A DNA stretch of 64,000 bases from Didymella arachidicola (Eukaryota > Ascomycota > Dothideomycetes > Pleosporales > Didymellaceae). Made by a program: the position numbers and the translations under genes. The notes under the pieces were generated by a model, which was not told the origin of the DNA, ran no database searches, and saw only the letters and a list, made by a program, of their open reading frames with translations. Within the stretch, counting starts at the first letter, position 1; every line of letters starts with the position of its first letter. The stretch is taken from NCBI GenBank assembly GCA_016630955.3, contig CM049985.1:2976001-3040000 (forward strand), written 5' to 3'. Below, piece by piece: positions 10,870 through 21,847 of this stretch.

Positions 10870-12981
10870 CCGTGCCCGTGCACTCAATGCGCGCCGACGC
10901 TCAACGCGCGCCTTGGCACCTCACAGGAAACACAAAAATGAGGCTATAGAGCCACCTACAATAGCTATTATCACAAGATCTTGTAGTGGAGTAGTATAGC
11001 GATGCTTGCGATTAATTTGGCTTATTTGTATTTACTTGGAAGCCTGACGTTGCGGCCGCGCGACGTCGTGATTGGTGTAGGGGATAAGGTGACGTCCGCG
11101 ACGTTACCACCACCTATAGCATTACTAACACGTTTCTGACGCTTCTGCTTCTGTGTAAGTGCTGTTAAAGCTTTACGCTTACCCTTTTAGGATAATTGTA
11201 TAGCTTTAGTAGCGTTGTAAGCCTCTTTCTGACGCTGTTTTTCAGCTGCCTGTTCAGCCTTCTCCTTTACACGGGCTGCCTTAGCTGCTGTTGCGGCCTC
11301 ACGCTTCTCCTGAGCTATCTTCTCATTGTATAGCTTATTGGCAGCCCTAAGCTTCTTCATCTCACTCTTTTGGAGTTGTTGTTCAAGCTTCTCACGCTCA
11401 TAGACTTGTTGACGGTACTGTGACTCCCTGACCTTTCTTGGGGACCAAAAGATCGAGCCACCGTGATACTCCTTACGTTGTTGGAGACTTAGGGGCTTGC
11501 CACGCTTCTTGTGCTTCTTTTGATCTAGTATGTGCTGCTGGAGTCCCTCGTTTTGGTGTGTAAGAAGATTGACACGGGCTGAAAGTGTGTGAATTGCTTC
11601 AACAAGCCGGTGTACGTCTTTATTCTGGTGATCCTTGACCTGCTCATTGACTATACGTCTCATCTTCCTCCAATCAGACGCGCTGAGTACTGACGTTGAG
11701 CTCTCTTGTGAGCCTTGGTCGTTGGAGGTAGTGTTGTCGAACCTTTTGAGTATAACAGAGGGGTCAGGGGGCCATATACCAGTGACTTTGAAGGAGTTGA
11801 TTATAGTAGTTTCCTTGAATGAGGACTGCCACGCCTTCCAGAATAGGGGGAAGAAGTCTCCCTTCTTTATAGCTGATAGCCCCTGGCTTATTTCAAGGAA
11901 AGCTGTGAGCTCGTTGGAGTAAGCCTGTGAGAGAGGCTTAAACAAGCACACGTCAAGCGGCTGCAAGGTGTGGGTTGAATGGGGAGGAAAGATAGCCAGG
12001 AGTATCTTGTTCTTGTGACAATAGTCAATAAAAGCAGGTGTTGTATGTGACCCGTGCCCGCCCAGTATAAGTACCCGGTACTGACGTCGAGCTTTGTGCT
12101 TGGTGTAGCGATCAAACACCTGTTCCAACCAAGCAAGGCCAATATCGTCGTTCGTCTAGCCGGAGGGAGATGAGCTGACTAATACTGAGTGTTCCCCTGG
12201 CTTGATTTCCTCCACCCAACTTGATTGTATATCATTGCTGGCCGACGTGTAGATGAGGCTTGGCGGCAACACTGATCCATCGGCGCACACACACGCTAGG
12301 AGGGTTATCCACTCACGAGAGCCATCTTGTATAGCTTCTCTGACCCTCTTTTTAACCCACATCTGCTTACTGAACACCCGTTTTGAACGACCTGCGACGC
12401 CAATCAAGAAGCCCTTCTCATCTATATTGTATGTGTGCCGTGGCTCAACGTCGTACTCGGCGAATTTGGAGTGTAGAAGATCAAAGTAGAGGCTATACTT
12501 AGCCCCTGAGTCAGCTTGGTGACGATTGCGATCCATGCTGGTTGTCCACTTAGAGACTAGTTGCTCAGGGTGACGGTGGAGGAAGCGGGTAACCCAGCCT
12601 TCGGAGACAGGTTTTTGAGCAATCTGGGACGCGTATTTTTGTACAAGAGGCCTTCCAGAAGGTAGAACTCGCTCTGTTAGCTCTTGTATGCGATGTATAA
12701 GCTGCTTCTCTTGTTGTGGGGTGAGTTTTCGTCGTTCTATTGACGCGGCTTTGCGGGGTTGTGAAAGGCGTTGGTGCCTCCGCGTCAAAGTTGAGCGTAC
12801 AACACCATGTTTTTCAGCTATCTTTGTATATATTAATTCCTCGTCAGGCTGTAGGGCGTTAATCTCAGCAAGCGCGTCATCAATTGGAGCCATAGGTGTA
12901 GTGTTGTGTTGTGAAGAAGTTATCGCGTTTTTGGGTTATCCGCGCGTTGAGCGTCGGCGCGCATTGAGTGCACGGACACGG
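10870..12981 (-). mobile_element. pogo/Fot1-type DNA transposon, element B (decayed)
   Basis: 2112-bp element with about 41-bp terminal inverted repeats (10870-10910 and 12941-12981) beginning CCGTG[C/T]CCGTGCACTC, flanked by TA at 10868-10869 and 12982-12983. The outer 14-15 bases match element A, the inner repeat (GCGCGCCGACGCTCAACGCG) does not. It holds one transposase gene on the minus strand with two nonsense codons. Only TTCTG plus the two TA target sites separates it from element A. The two are related but distinct families, not copies of one insertion. Confidence 0.92.
11022..12893 (-). pseudogene. pogo-type DDE transposase of element B, inactivated
   Basis: Frame runs from ATG at 12893 to TAA at 11022-11024 (623 codons) with two internal stops: TAG at 12158-12156, where element A has Trp (NGWTNND versus SG*TNDD), and TAA at 11189-11187, in a Lys/Gln-rich tail. 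Each fits a single C-to-T change in a CpA context (TGG to TAG read on the opposite strand; CAA to TAA), the RIP pattern. The second catalytic Asp is also lost: codon 12062-12060 is GGC, giving LILGGHGSH where element A has LILDGHGSH; that change is not RIP-like. The first Asp (NIDEKGF) and third (HTLQPLD) remain. Psq-type and Tc5-type HTH motifs are visible at the N-terminus. Confidence 0.9.
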
Positions 12982-12983
12982 TA

Positions 12984-13382
12984 ATCCTGTGCTATAGAAG
13001 AACTCCCCCTCGTAAACAACTATATTAAAACTATAACCTTTAGAATTTTCCTTAACAGCTAGAGTCTTGTAAAGCAACCTTACAAACTAAACTATCAAGC
13101 CAGATAGTTAAACTCCAACTACTTTACAAGATCGCAAAAGACTCTAAAGTACCTTTTACTCTCCTAGCTTCTATAGCTAAACCTAGCCCTTGCAAGTTGC
13201 TCTTAACTACCTCTACCGAATTCTGGAAGCTCACATCTCATATCAAGGCTAGGGTAGTGGCGGCTAGCGCAGGCTGCGCCACGCAAGGCTGCATAGCACT
13301 GCCCCGCTCACTATATCCTTCATATGCGCCTCTACAACGTCACGTTCCCTTCATCCCAAACAACATGCACATGCAAAGATGA
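12984..13382. other. TA-rich segment between island and HET gene
   Basis: About 400 bp. The first 210 bp are clearly richer in TpA and poorer in CpG than the surrounding DNA, with many TA-containing words (AACTATATTAAAACTATAACC). This looks like a RIP-mutated repeat relic, although no protein remnant can be read. The rest is the upstream region of the HET-domain gene. Confidence 0.5.
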
Positions 13383-14789
13383 ATGATGCATTCCTCAGAG
13401 CCGTCGGATGTCTATGTCTACACTTTATTGGACCCAGCGAAACACCAAATTCGGCTGATCAAGCTCGATCCCGCAAGTGCCGACGATGAGCAAGTATCTT
13501 GTCATGTTGACGACTATGATCTGGATAGTGCTCCGACCTACGTTACTTTGTCCTACACATGGGGCCCTCCGGAACCCTTGACAACAATACTGATCAACAA
13601 CTCGCCGTTTCGGGTCAGACTAAATCTCTTTAACTTCCTCCAAATGTATCGCAACGATTCAGAGAACACGCACTACATATGGGTCGATCAAATTTGTATC
13701 TTTCAGGCGCATCATGGTGAACGAAATCAACAAGTCCAATTGATGTCTCGAATTTATACCGAATGTCATCATGTTGTTGTGTGGCTTGGAGCAGAGTCTC
13801 AAGACGCGGCAGTCGTGCTCTCGCAGCTCGAGGGCGCAAATAACTATGAACATGCGGCCACATCTTCCTCTTCGCTCACCCGGGAATCGGCAATCAGAGC
13901 GGCCAAAACTATATTCTATAACAATTATTGGAGTCGACTCTGGATTGTTCAAGAGCTATTGCTACCTCCAAGGGTACAGATCTTCTGCGGAACGTTCTGG
14001 CTGCCTTTTTCAAAGCTCATAATTGCGGCAAGACGGTTGTCAAAGTCCACACAAGGAAGACCCAGGCTGATCGTGCCACCGACGCTTTACAACATCTTCT
14101 CTCACTTCCAGCTTGACCCAAACTACTCGGTGTACGAGAATCCTGGGCGCGGCCACAGCAACTCCTTACACCAGTGTATGAGGCGCTTTGCGCAACAAGA
14201 GTGTCACGACCCACGCGACAAGGTCTATGGCCTTCTGAGTCTTGTACGGAAAGAGGACCACGTACCCGTTGATTACAGCAAAACGATGCTAGAGGTATTC
14301 ACTGATGTTATGGTAGTCTTAGCGAAACAACCACCGCACTGGGTCAGTCAATACTCGCCTACTTTGATGAACAACTTGGGGCTGGAACAACATCTGACAG
14401 CACTTCCTGCAGTCCTGGAGCGAGATGGTTCTCCGGGAAACGGGACCCTAACTGGACTTAAAAGGAAAATTGGGCCGTCATCTGAAGGTTCTGGTCGATG
14501 GCCATACAAAGTTGGGCATGCGTCGTGTTCTGTCAACGATTACTTCACAACGATGAGACCCTGGGACAAGAAACAGACATTGGACATACAAGAGCCACAG
14601 ATCAAGACAAGGGAGATTGACACAATTAATCAAGTTTCAAAGAAGGGTCATTTAGAAGGAGCGGCTTCAGATGAATCAGGGGACAGCGATAAAGCGGCTC
14701 TTGCTGAGTCATTCGATGAAGCTGACCTGGGTTTTGGGTTTCTGTATGATTTGGCAGAGCTCACAGATCTCAGTCCCTGGAGCGAATGA
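13383..14789 (+). CDS. HET-domain (heterokaryon incompatibility) protein
   Basis: 468-aa protein in one exon. Residues about 50-200 hold the HET domain in its usual order: YVTLSYTWGPPEP, then YIWVDQICI, then MSRIYTECHHVVVWLG, and later LWIVQELLL and DPRDKVYGLLSL. HET domains are TIR-like modules that trigger programmed cell death after fusion of unlike hyphae; many fungal copies have no known partner. The C-terminal 130 residues are acidic and without a recognised domain. The start at 13383 has a second Met next to it; either could be used. The gene lies 400 bp from transposon B, consistent with the accessory, fast-turning-over nature of this family. No frame damage is seen. Confidence 0.88.
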   Translation: MMHSSEPSDVYVYTLLDPAKHQIRLIKLDPASADDEQVSCHVDDYDLDSAPTYVTLSYTWGPPEPLTTILINNSPFRVRLNLFNFLQMYRNDSENTHYIWVDQICIFQAHHGERNQQVQLMSRIYTECHHVVVWLGAESQDAAVVLSQLEGANNYEHAATSSSSLTRESAIRAAKTIFYNNYWSRLWIVQELLLPPRVQIFCGTFWLPFSKLIIAARRLSKSTQGRPRLIVPPTLYNIFSHFQLDPNYSVYENPGRGHSNSLHQCMRRFAQQECHDPRDKVYGLLSLVRKEDHVPVDYSKTMLEVFTDVMVVLAKQPPHWVSQYSPTLMNNLGLEQHLTALPAVLERDGSPGNGTLTGLKRKIGPSSEGSGRWPYKVGHASCSVNDYFTTMRPWDKKQTLDIQEPQIKTREIDTINQVSKKGHLEGAASDESGDSDKAALAESFDEADLGFGFLYDLAELTDLSPWSE

Positions 14790-15174
14790 TGGAAATTCAT
14801 CCTCTGACTACTTTTTTTGATCTATTGAACGATGTGCAAATAGGTGATTCTATCTATTATCATATTCACGGGAGAGTCGGTTAACGAAGGGCCTGATTTA
14901 TTCGCACACATCAAAGACGCGACTTTCTCATGAACATCTCATCTTGGAAATGTCAGAGATCCGACCTCGGAAATTGCAACACATGTCCGGTACGCGAATA
15001 GGCGCAGACTATGAGCCATCAGCATCCTGCGTATCATACTTCAGCAGGTTGGATATTCGGTGCAAAGGAAAAGCGCGCAATAGTTGTGGGTATCTATAGA
15101 TTTTCAAACAACATGTCTGACAGAGGCAGAGCATGCTCACGTTTCCGGCAAGTGCGCACGCTGTAGCTTGTCAC
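14790..15174. other. Convergent 3' intergenic region
   Basis: 385 bp between the stop of the HET gene and the stop of the double-psi barrel gene on the other strand. Nothing recognised. Confidence 0.6.
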
Positions 15175-15993
15175 TTAAGACAACCAAGCCCACGTCATCG
15201 TCACTCGGCCCAAATCGTGATCAGCCATCTTGTCGAACATGGCGGGGCTCACGTCGAGATCGGTGGGCTCACAGCCAGTGCCTATATTGCGTCAGTGAGA
15301 CGTGGATGCTTGCACAGAGTGTGTACATACATCTATCCACAACCTTAAGGTCGACGCTGACCTGATTGCCAGTACGCTCGTCCACCCTTGTTGCTCTGAT
15401 CCTCTTCCCACATAATGGGTTCTGATTTGGATCACTGCCTGTCTGTTCAGAATCGTAGAGATAGTGCGACACGGAAACAATAGCGTCGTTGTCAGTGGAC
15501 GTGACACCACAAGCTCCAAGACCAGGACCATAGTAGGTCAAGTCGCCCGTGAAGTGATCCGTGTTCGAGGGTAACGGCAAGAATCGAGATCTTTGCCCAC
15601 TGTTAGATTGTATATCCAAATGACAAGATCAGAAAATAGAGCTTACCCCGACTTCTTCGACAGACCCACGGCCAGACCGATGATCAAAGCCAACAAACAG
15701 ACCAAAGCAACTAACAGCGCTATGAGGAAGGTACGTCGGCGACGACCCAAGTACCGCTTATGTGGCGGCATTATGCGGTCAAAGCGGTCTGATAGAGCCC
15801 ATCCTGCGCCAGCACCCGCACCGGCGCCAAACATCGCACGCTTCCTCTTGTTCTGACCCTTGGGGACGTCCCATGTTGTCGCCGTGTTGCTCGACCCAGT
15901 CTCCTTTAAATATGCCGGCGACGGCTCTTCTACTGCCCTCTGTGGTACGTCCTTCCTCGCAATCTCCTTCCTGGGTATCATAGGCGCGCTCAT
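15175..15993 (-). CDS. Membrane-anchored RlpA-like double-psi beta-barrel protein
   Basis: 240-aa protein from exons 15993-15647, 15599-15331 and 15281-15175; joins are KKSG|GQRSRF and VVDR(T|GC)TGCEP, all in frame with GT..AG introns of 48 and 49 nt. An Arg-rich stretch (KRYLGRRRR) precedes one hydrophobic helix (TFLIALLVALVCLLALIIGL, near residues 88-107), so the protein is probably a type II membrane protein with the barrel outside. The barrel starts at GDLTYYGPGLGACGVTS and ends with VDLKVVDRCTGC, DLDVSPAMFDKMAD and VTMTWAWLS, the usual RlpA/barwin/expansin-like core with the conserved Asp. Family members are often small secreted or wall-associated proteins; the catalytic role is unproven. 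An Ala-Gly repeat (GAGAGAGAG) lies before the membrane helix. Confidence 0.88.
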
Positions 15994-16383
15994 TGTGATG
16001 TACAGTATCTATTACGCTACAGAGGGTATATGGTGGTGTATGTACGGGTATCGACGCTAGCAAGGCATAAGAGACAAATTGGAGTAAGGAACGAACGTCT
16101 GCGCCATCAAGCGACAGACAAAATGGCGGTCTCGATTGAAAGTACCTGGAGCGTAAGGTGGAGAACGTGCGTTGTTGTGGAGAATTAGGGGTCAGAGCGC
16201 GCTAGTAAGGACGGGCGCCGCTCGCTCGGAAAGCCGGCACCAAGACAGCAAGGTGATTGTTCAGCGTCCACAGCACCAGCAGTCACTTGCAAGACTGAGT
16301 TGCCAGGAAATTCTAAGAGACTTTCAACGCACAGTCTTTGTCTACCAAAACGCCAGTAAATATGTTTTGTACTGCAAACCTGT
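15994..16383. other. Region between barrel gene start and ABC transporter stop
   Basis: 390 bp. Both neighbours read leftwards, so it holds the barrel gene promoter and the transporter 3' end. No gene recognised. Confidence 0.6.
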
Positions 16384-19300
16384 TTAAGCCAACATCCCAC
16401 TGAACTCGCTTTCCTCCTTCAACATATCCTCAGCTTTACCCGCCTTTACCAGCTTCCCTTTTCCCAGCACAACGCAATAATCCGCATTTCTCACCGCCTC
16501 TAAGCGATGCGCAATTGTAATGACTGTACTCTCTCTCATCTCCTCCCTGAGGACGCTCTGAATGCGCTGCGCCGTTTCAAAATCGATACTCGCGGTCGCC
16601 TCATCCATAATCAACACCGGGCTGCGGCGCAACATGGCTCTCGCAAGCCCAACAAGCTGTCTCTGTCCCTGAGAGAGGCCCTTACCGCCACCCTCTATGG
16701 GCGTGGACAATGTCCAATCGTGGTTTCCGGCGATCTTGGCGAGAACGGATTCGCACGCGCCGTCTGAGTACTGGTCCAGCGGGTCGAGGTTCTTGCGCAT
16801 GCTACCGGGGAATAAGACGGGCTCCTGCGCAAGGAACGTCACGCGACTGCGCAGCGCTTGTTTGTTGACGGTTGAGATGTCGACGCCGTCGATGAGAATG
16901 CGGCCGCTTTCTGCAGTGATGGTGGCGAGAAGGGAGAGCGCGAGGGTTGACTTGCCGGACCCGGTTCGGCCAATGACTGCAGTATTGCTTCCAGCTGGAA
17001 TGGTAAGGGTAACATTCTGCAGTGCAGGATCGAGGTTCTCTGCGTAGCGGATTGTGGCATCTTCGAAGATGATGTCGCCTGTGTATGTTGGCCAGTGGGC
17101 GGGAGGGTCGACAACTCCAGGTGCTTCTTGCTCGAGATCCAGGAGCTCTATCACACGTTCTACGCTTGTGAATTGCATCTCTAGCTGACCGTAGATGCGG
17201 CACATGTACTCCGTGTACATGACGAACCTGGAAGCTGTAATGAGCACAAAAGCTGTCAGACCCGGGGTGATACCCGTGTAGACAGCTATCAGCGTCATGA
17301 CGAGCGTCGCACTCGCTGACATGGTACTAAAACGAAACGATAACCACGCTTGAAGCGACCAATAGAAATGGTCGTTCTTCTGGAAGTTGTCGACGACCTC
17401 AATCACTCGAGCCTGGAAGCGAGGCTGGGCGTTGAAAGCGCGGACAGTCGTCAGGCCCTCGACAAGAGCCCCAAAATTGGACATTAGCGGAGATAGTGAC
17501 ACCATCTAAGAGAACTATTAGCATATGCACGTAGGTTATTGGAAGAGTCACTTACCTCCAGTCGCCTCAAGCTCTGAGATGTTGGCAAGAAGCGATAGAA
17601 GAAATAGATGAATCCACAACAAAGCAGCAATCCGAAGGCGAGGAAAGCTGGCGTCGAGGACAGAATGACTACAATGCAGCTGACAAAGCCAATCATCTGC
17701 CATCCGAAGATCGTAAAGGCAGAGCTCAAGCCGCCATCTACTGTGTTCATGTCGCTAGTCAATCGATTCATCAGACGCCCAACCGGTGTGACATCGTAGA
17801 ATCTAAATGTCGCGTGCGCGACCCTCTCGACCGCTTCTTTGAAGATAGCTTTCGCAGCATGGTACCCAACACCGAACATGATCAGATTCGTCCACCAGAA
17901 CAGCATTGCTGTACCTGCAACGAAGAGGAAAAAGCCCCACAACCACGGCACAACATCCTGAGCAGGTGGCGGCAGGGAGCCGAAGATACCGTCTTCGTGG
18001 TTGCCATCGTAGCCCTCGCCCCATGCTTTGATGAACCATGTCTCAGCAACATCGAAAAGACGAAACAAGGCCATCACAACGAGCGAAATAGCCCACCATC
18101 GCAAAGTACCAGCCTTGATGTAGCGCCAGTAGACTTTTAGCTTCACGCCGCCCTCGGCGCGGTGCTCGTCTTCAATGAATTTGTCAGGAATGGCTGCGGC
18201 TTGCTCTTCCTCGCGCTTCTTCGCTTCTTCATCTGACATCGACTCATTAGTCTGTGCCCGCTTCAAAGCGTTCCTATCGTCTTGCTTGGTGGGTTCGTGG
18301 ATGACAGCTCGACCATGGTCCAACTCTACCCATTGCTTGGCGAGACCATGGCAGAGTTCAGTACGATGAGTCACTAGTACCGTGACTCGACCCTCGACTA
18401 AGGAGCTTGCGAGAAGCTTGTGGACGATGAAGTCGGCAGTCTGGTGATCCAAAGCAGAAAGAGGATCATCAAGGAGAAGAACTTTGGCCTTGCTGTACAC
18501 GGCACGAGCAAGCGCAACACGAGCCTTCTGACCTCCTGATAGACCAATGCCATTCTCGCCGATATTCGACAAGTCGCCATGCTGTCGCGGTGTCAGTTTA
18601 CTCCAGATTCAGGACGTTGGCTATCTTACCTTAAACTCAATCATGTCAGGTATAAGCGCGCAGGCTTCAAGGACCTGTTTATATCTTGTCTCTTCATATA
18701 CCTCTGAAAAAAGGATGTTGTCACGTATGCTCATACTTTGTAGCCATGCTGTCTGTGCACAGTAGCCGACGACCTGATCCGGTCGGGTGAGCCCGCCAGC
18801 GGTCTTGTCGAGTTCCCCAAGCAGAGCCTGCAGTAACGCTGTCTTACCAGCAGCCACCTCTCCATAAACGACAGTGAGGCCGATTGGAAAGGAGAGAGTG
18901 ATGTCCTCGAGGACATTCTTGTCAACTCCCGGCCACGCAAACGACGCATTCTGCAGGCTAAGATCAGCAGAGCCTTCCGGCACAACCGCAGAGTTCTCTT
19001 TGTCGGGCTCGGCCATGAAGGCCTCGATACGACCCATCGCTACGTAGGCGTTGAGCAATGTAGTAATCAGAGGAGGCAAGGCACCAAGGTATGACTCCAG
19101 TAGTCTGAAAAGATCGATCGCAGGAAAGATGAGATCGACACTGAGTGGTTTCCCGGCCAATTTGGTGAATGCGTAAAATGCAACAGCTGGGAAAAGTCCT
19201 GACCCAAATCTCATAATGAAAGCCAGGGAAGTGTTGAAGATGATCTGTAAAACGCGCAGGTGCAGCTCAGCCTGTCTGGACTCAAGAATGCCCTTGAGCC

Positions 19301-21145
19301 AAGCTTCGTGCCAGCCGTACCAACGCAGATGTCTGATGGATTCGATGAATTGCGTGGTCCTCTGCAGTTTTTCGTCTGTTGCTTTTCTGCGCTTCTTCTC
19401 GAAGTATACTTGGTAGCGTGCGACAACGATGCTGAGCAACTGTGTGACAGCAAGAGCGAGGACACCAAGGAGACAAGACCACCCAAGCATACGCCAGATT
19501 AGGAGGGTAGAACCGATCACTCCCAACGGTTTCACGACAATGTCCGAGAACTCCCAAAAGCGTTGCGCAATCTCGTAGACATCATTGCGCATAAGGTTGA
19601 GAATTTTGCCCATGGAGGCTGCTCCAGTCTCTTCCTCGTTTTCTTCTTTGCCTTTTCTCCACAGGACCTTTCGAATACGAGACCAAACACTCGCAAGCCC
19701 ACCTTGTGGAGCGGTCTTAACGATCCGTCTAGATGATCTGGCTTCCCCGTCAGACTCTTGGCTGGTCTCGCCATCAGCATGACCACTCGTGTGGCCATTA
19801 GTATGACCATTTGAGAACCCGTTCGATGACTCTGCCCTGACCTTCTGCTTCGCGCTAAGGATTTTTCGATTTAGAGTTTTCTCGTACAACATAGTAATCA
19901 ATTGGCCTCGGGACCTTTCGTATGCGCGGCGCTGGTACCAAAGATTGAACACGTTCAGTTGTGATGAGAGCAAGCGAACGAACAGCGATATGAAAGCGTA
20001 AGTGATTGTAGCACTGCGAGGCGATCCAGAATTTTTTTTCATGGAACCGAGCACTTGCTGCAGTAGTATCGGCGTCAGCAATGCTGCTGGAGGTCAGACT
20101 TTGCCGCTTCCAAGCTGGGAGTAATGTTCACTTACTTGCGCAAAGTCGCAGTAGATTGAGGCTCGTGGTTCGCAATGCGTCCATACCGTTCGCTATGAAG
20201 ATCCTGCGTGTGACAGAGCCTTCCAACTTTCGAAAGGCTTCATGGAGACGTGCGTGTTTGAACTCCCATCCAAGGTCCCACACATCTTCGTCATCCATCT
20301 TCCGCGTCATACCCTTCTGGATCAAAGGCCCCATCCACGAGACAGTCATGTACCGAAACGGGGTCAGATTGTCCTCTGGGGTTCTGAACTTTACAGTAGA
20401 CGGGCCGTAGACAGGACTGATGTCGTCACTGGATAGAGTCGGGTCCCTCAACGGCATGTTGAGGATTAAAACAATCCCTACGAACGCAAACATAGGGCCA
20501 AGAGCGAATCGGAGACCTCTGTATTGCGAAATTATGATTGCCAACTCTGCAAGTAAGATGGAACCAAACAAGATAAGCAAAGACAAAGAAGCTTGTCTTG
20601 GCCGCCGCAGCACGACAATCGCAATTGCAAGAGCCTATGCAAAGTCAGCATATTCAATGATGAGCTGGACATTGCACTCACCCATGCAAGAGAAGGAAAG
20701 ACAGAAAAGGTCGCCGTGACTACAGGGAAGTATACGCTGCTCATTTGTTGAATGAGACCAAAGGACGCGATTCCTAGTAAGCCGTATGTTGCCATTGCGA
20801 ACTGGTGGCGAGACGGATCTTCGAGCTCGTCTGTTTCAACCTCGGTCTCTCGCAGGAACGGCTTCGTCCATTGTGGCCGGTATGGATTCAAAAGTCGCAA
20901 TGTATAAGTCAGTAAGACTAAAGCCCCTACAATCGCTGGTATCATAGACAAATACGGAAAAGCGCACGCATTGAACGTAGCAGTCCGCGAATCCTATGCA
21001 GATTAGCCCGTTTCCTCATCACGAGGGGCACTCAACTCACCCACGGGTAACGGCATTCTGAGATTGGAGGTATCTCGAAAGTTGGGCTCTGGCCGTCGCC
21101 ATTCTCTTCAGGCGCCATCATTGGCGTCTGTAAAGAAGCCGCCAT
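16384..21145 (-). CDS. ABCC/MRP-type ABC transporter
   Basis: 1506-aa full transporter from six exons: 21145-21041, 20993-20682, 20634-20136, 20086-18630, 18581-17556 and 17505-16384; all phases agree. Layout is an N-terminal membrane region (exons 2-3), membrane domain 1, nucleotide-binding domain 1, membrane domain 2, nucleotide-binding domain 2. NBD1 has Walker A GEVAAGKT near residue 717, signature LSGGQ and Walker B VLLLDDPLSALD, with Asp in place of the catalytic Glu as in other ABCC proteins. NBD2 has GRTGSGKS near residue 1318, signature LSQGQ, and LIMDEATASID. Ser/Thr/Lys-rich linkers follow NBD1 and precede its membrane helices (NGHTNGHTSGHADGE). Family members export glutathione conjugates or toxic metabolites across plasma or vacuolar membranes; the substrate here cannot be told from sequence. 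Confidence 0.93.
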
Positions 21146-21847
21146 TGCAAAAGCGTGGCGAGACACTAGGCCAACGATCACGGGCGTCTATATCAGTAGC
21201 ACCCCCTCCCCTCTGCACTCCAACCGGTCAACAATGTGTTCAACAGGCAGTATCATGAGGGCTCGCAAATTTTGCGAAGCAGGCAGCAGTAGTGAGTTGT
21301 TTGAGGTTGTCGGTGTGGCAGTAAGCTGCAGGAGTCAAGAGCGGCAAGGACGTTTCCCGAACAGGCGCTAGCGTTTGTCGTATCGGTGCGTGCTGGATGG
21401 ATGACTTCACGATGCAGTAGGTGAGCAAACTTCGACAGTTTCAACCTCCTGGAGGCAAAACTTCTATCATGCAATCTTAGTAGCCTTCTGGGTTGGTCGG
21501 AGTTATCTTGAACTGCTGGCTGTTGTTACCGATCGTAGCTCACCGGTAACAATGCATTAACTTGCACCTATTCACAGATGTGCGGAGACTTTCCGGAGCG
21601 CTCGGCCACATGAGAGGTCAACCACCAAGAAAAGGCGTAAGCATTGATATTAAGCCTATTTACGACTGCAATCATAGAACAATATCCTTAACATATAGTG
21701 GCAGAGTTGGAGTCTCAAAAACAATACCCCTGTGCGTCTGTGCAGATGTATGCCGGTCGTTCAGGGTGTGTTCAGCCCGAACAGTGCGATTCTGCAACCA
21801 CTCTGAGGCTCACCTATAGGTACTGTTTGATTCGGATGACAGCTCGT
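21146..21847. other. Intergenic region upstream of the ABC transporter
   Basis: 702 bp containing the transporter promoter and the 3' region of the next gene. No supported gene or repeat. Confidence 0.6.
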
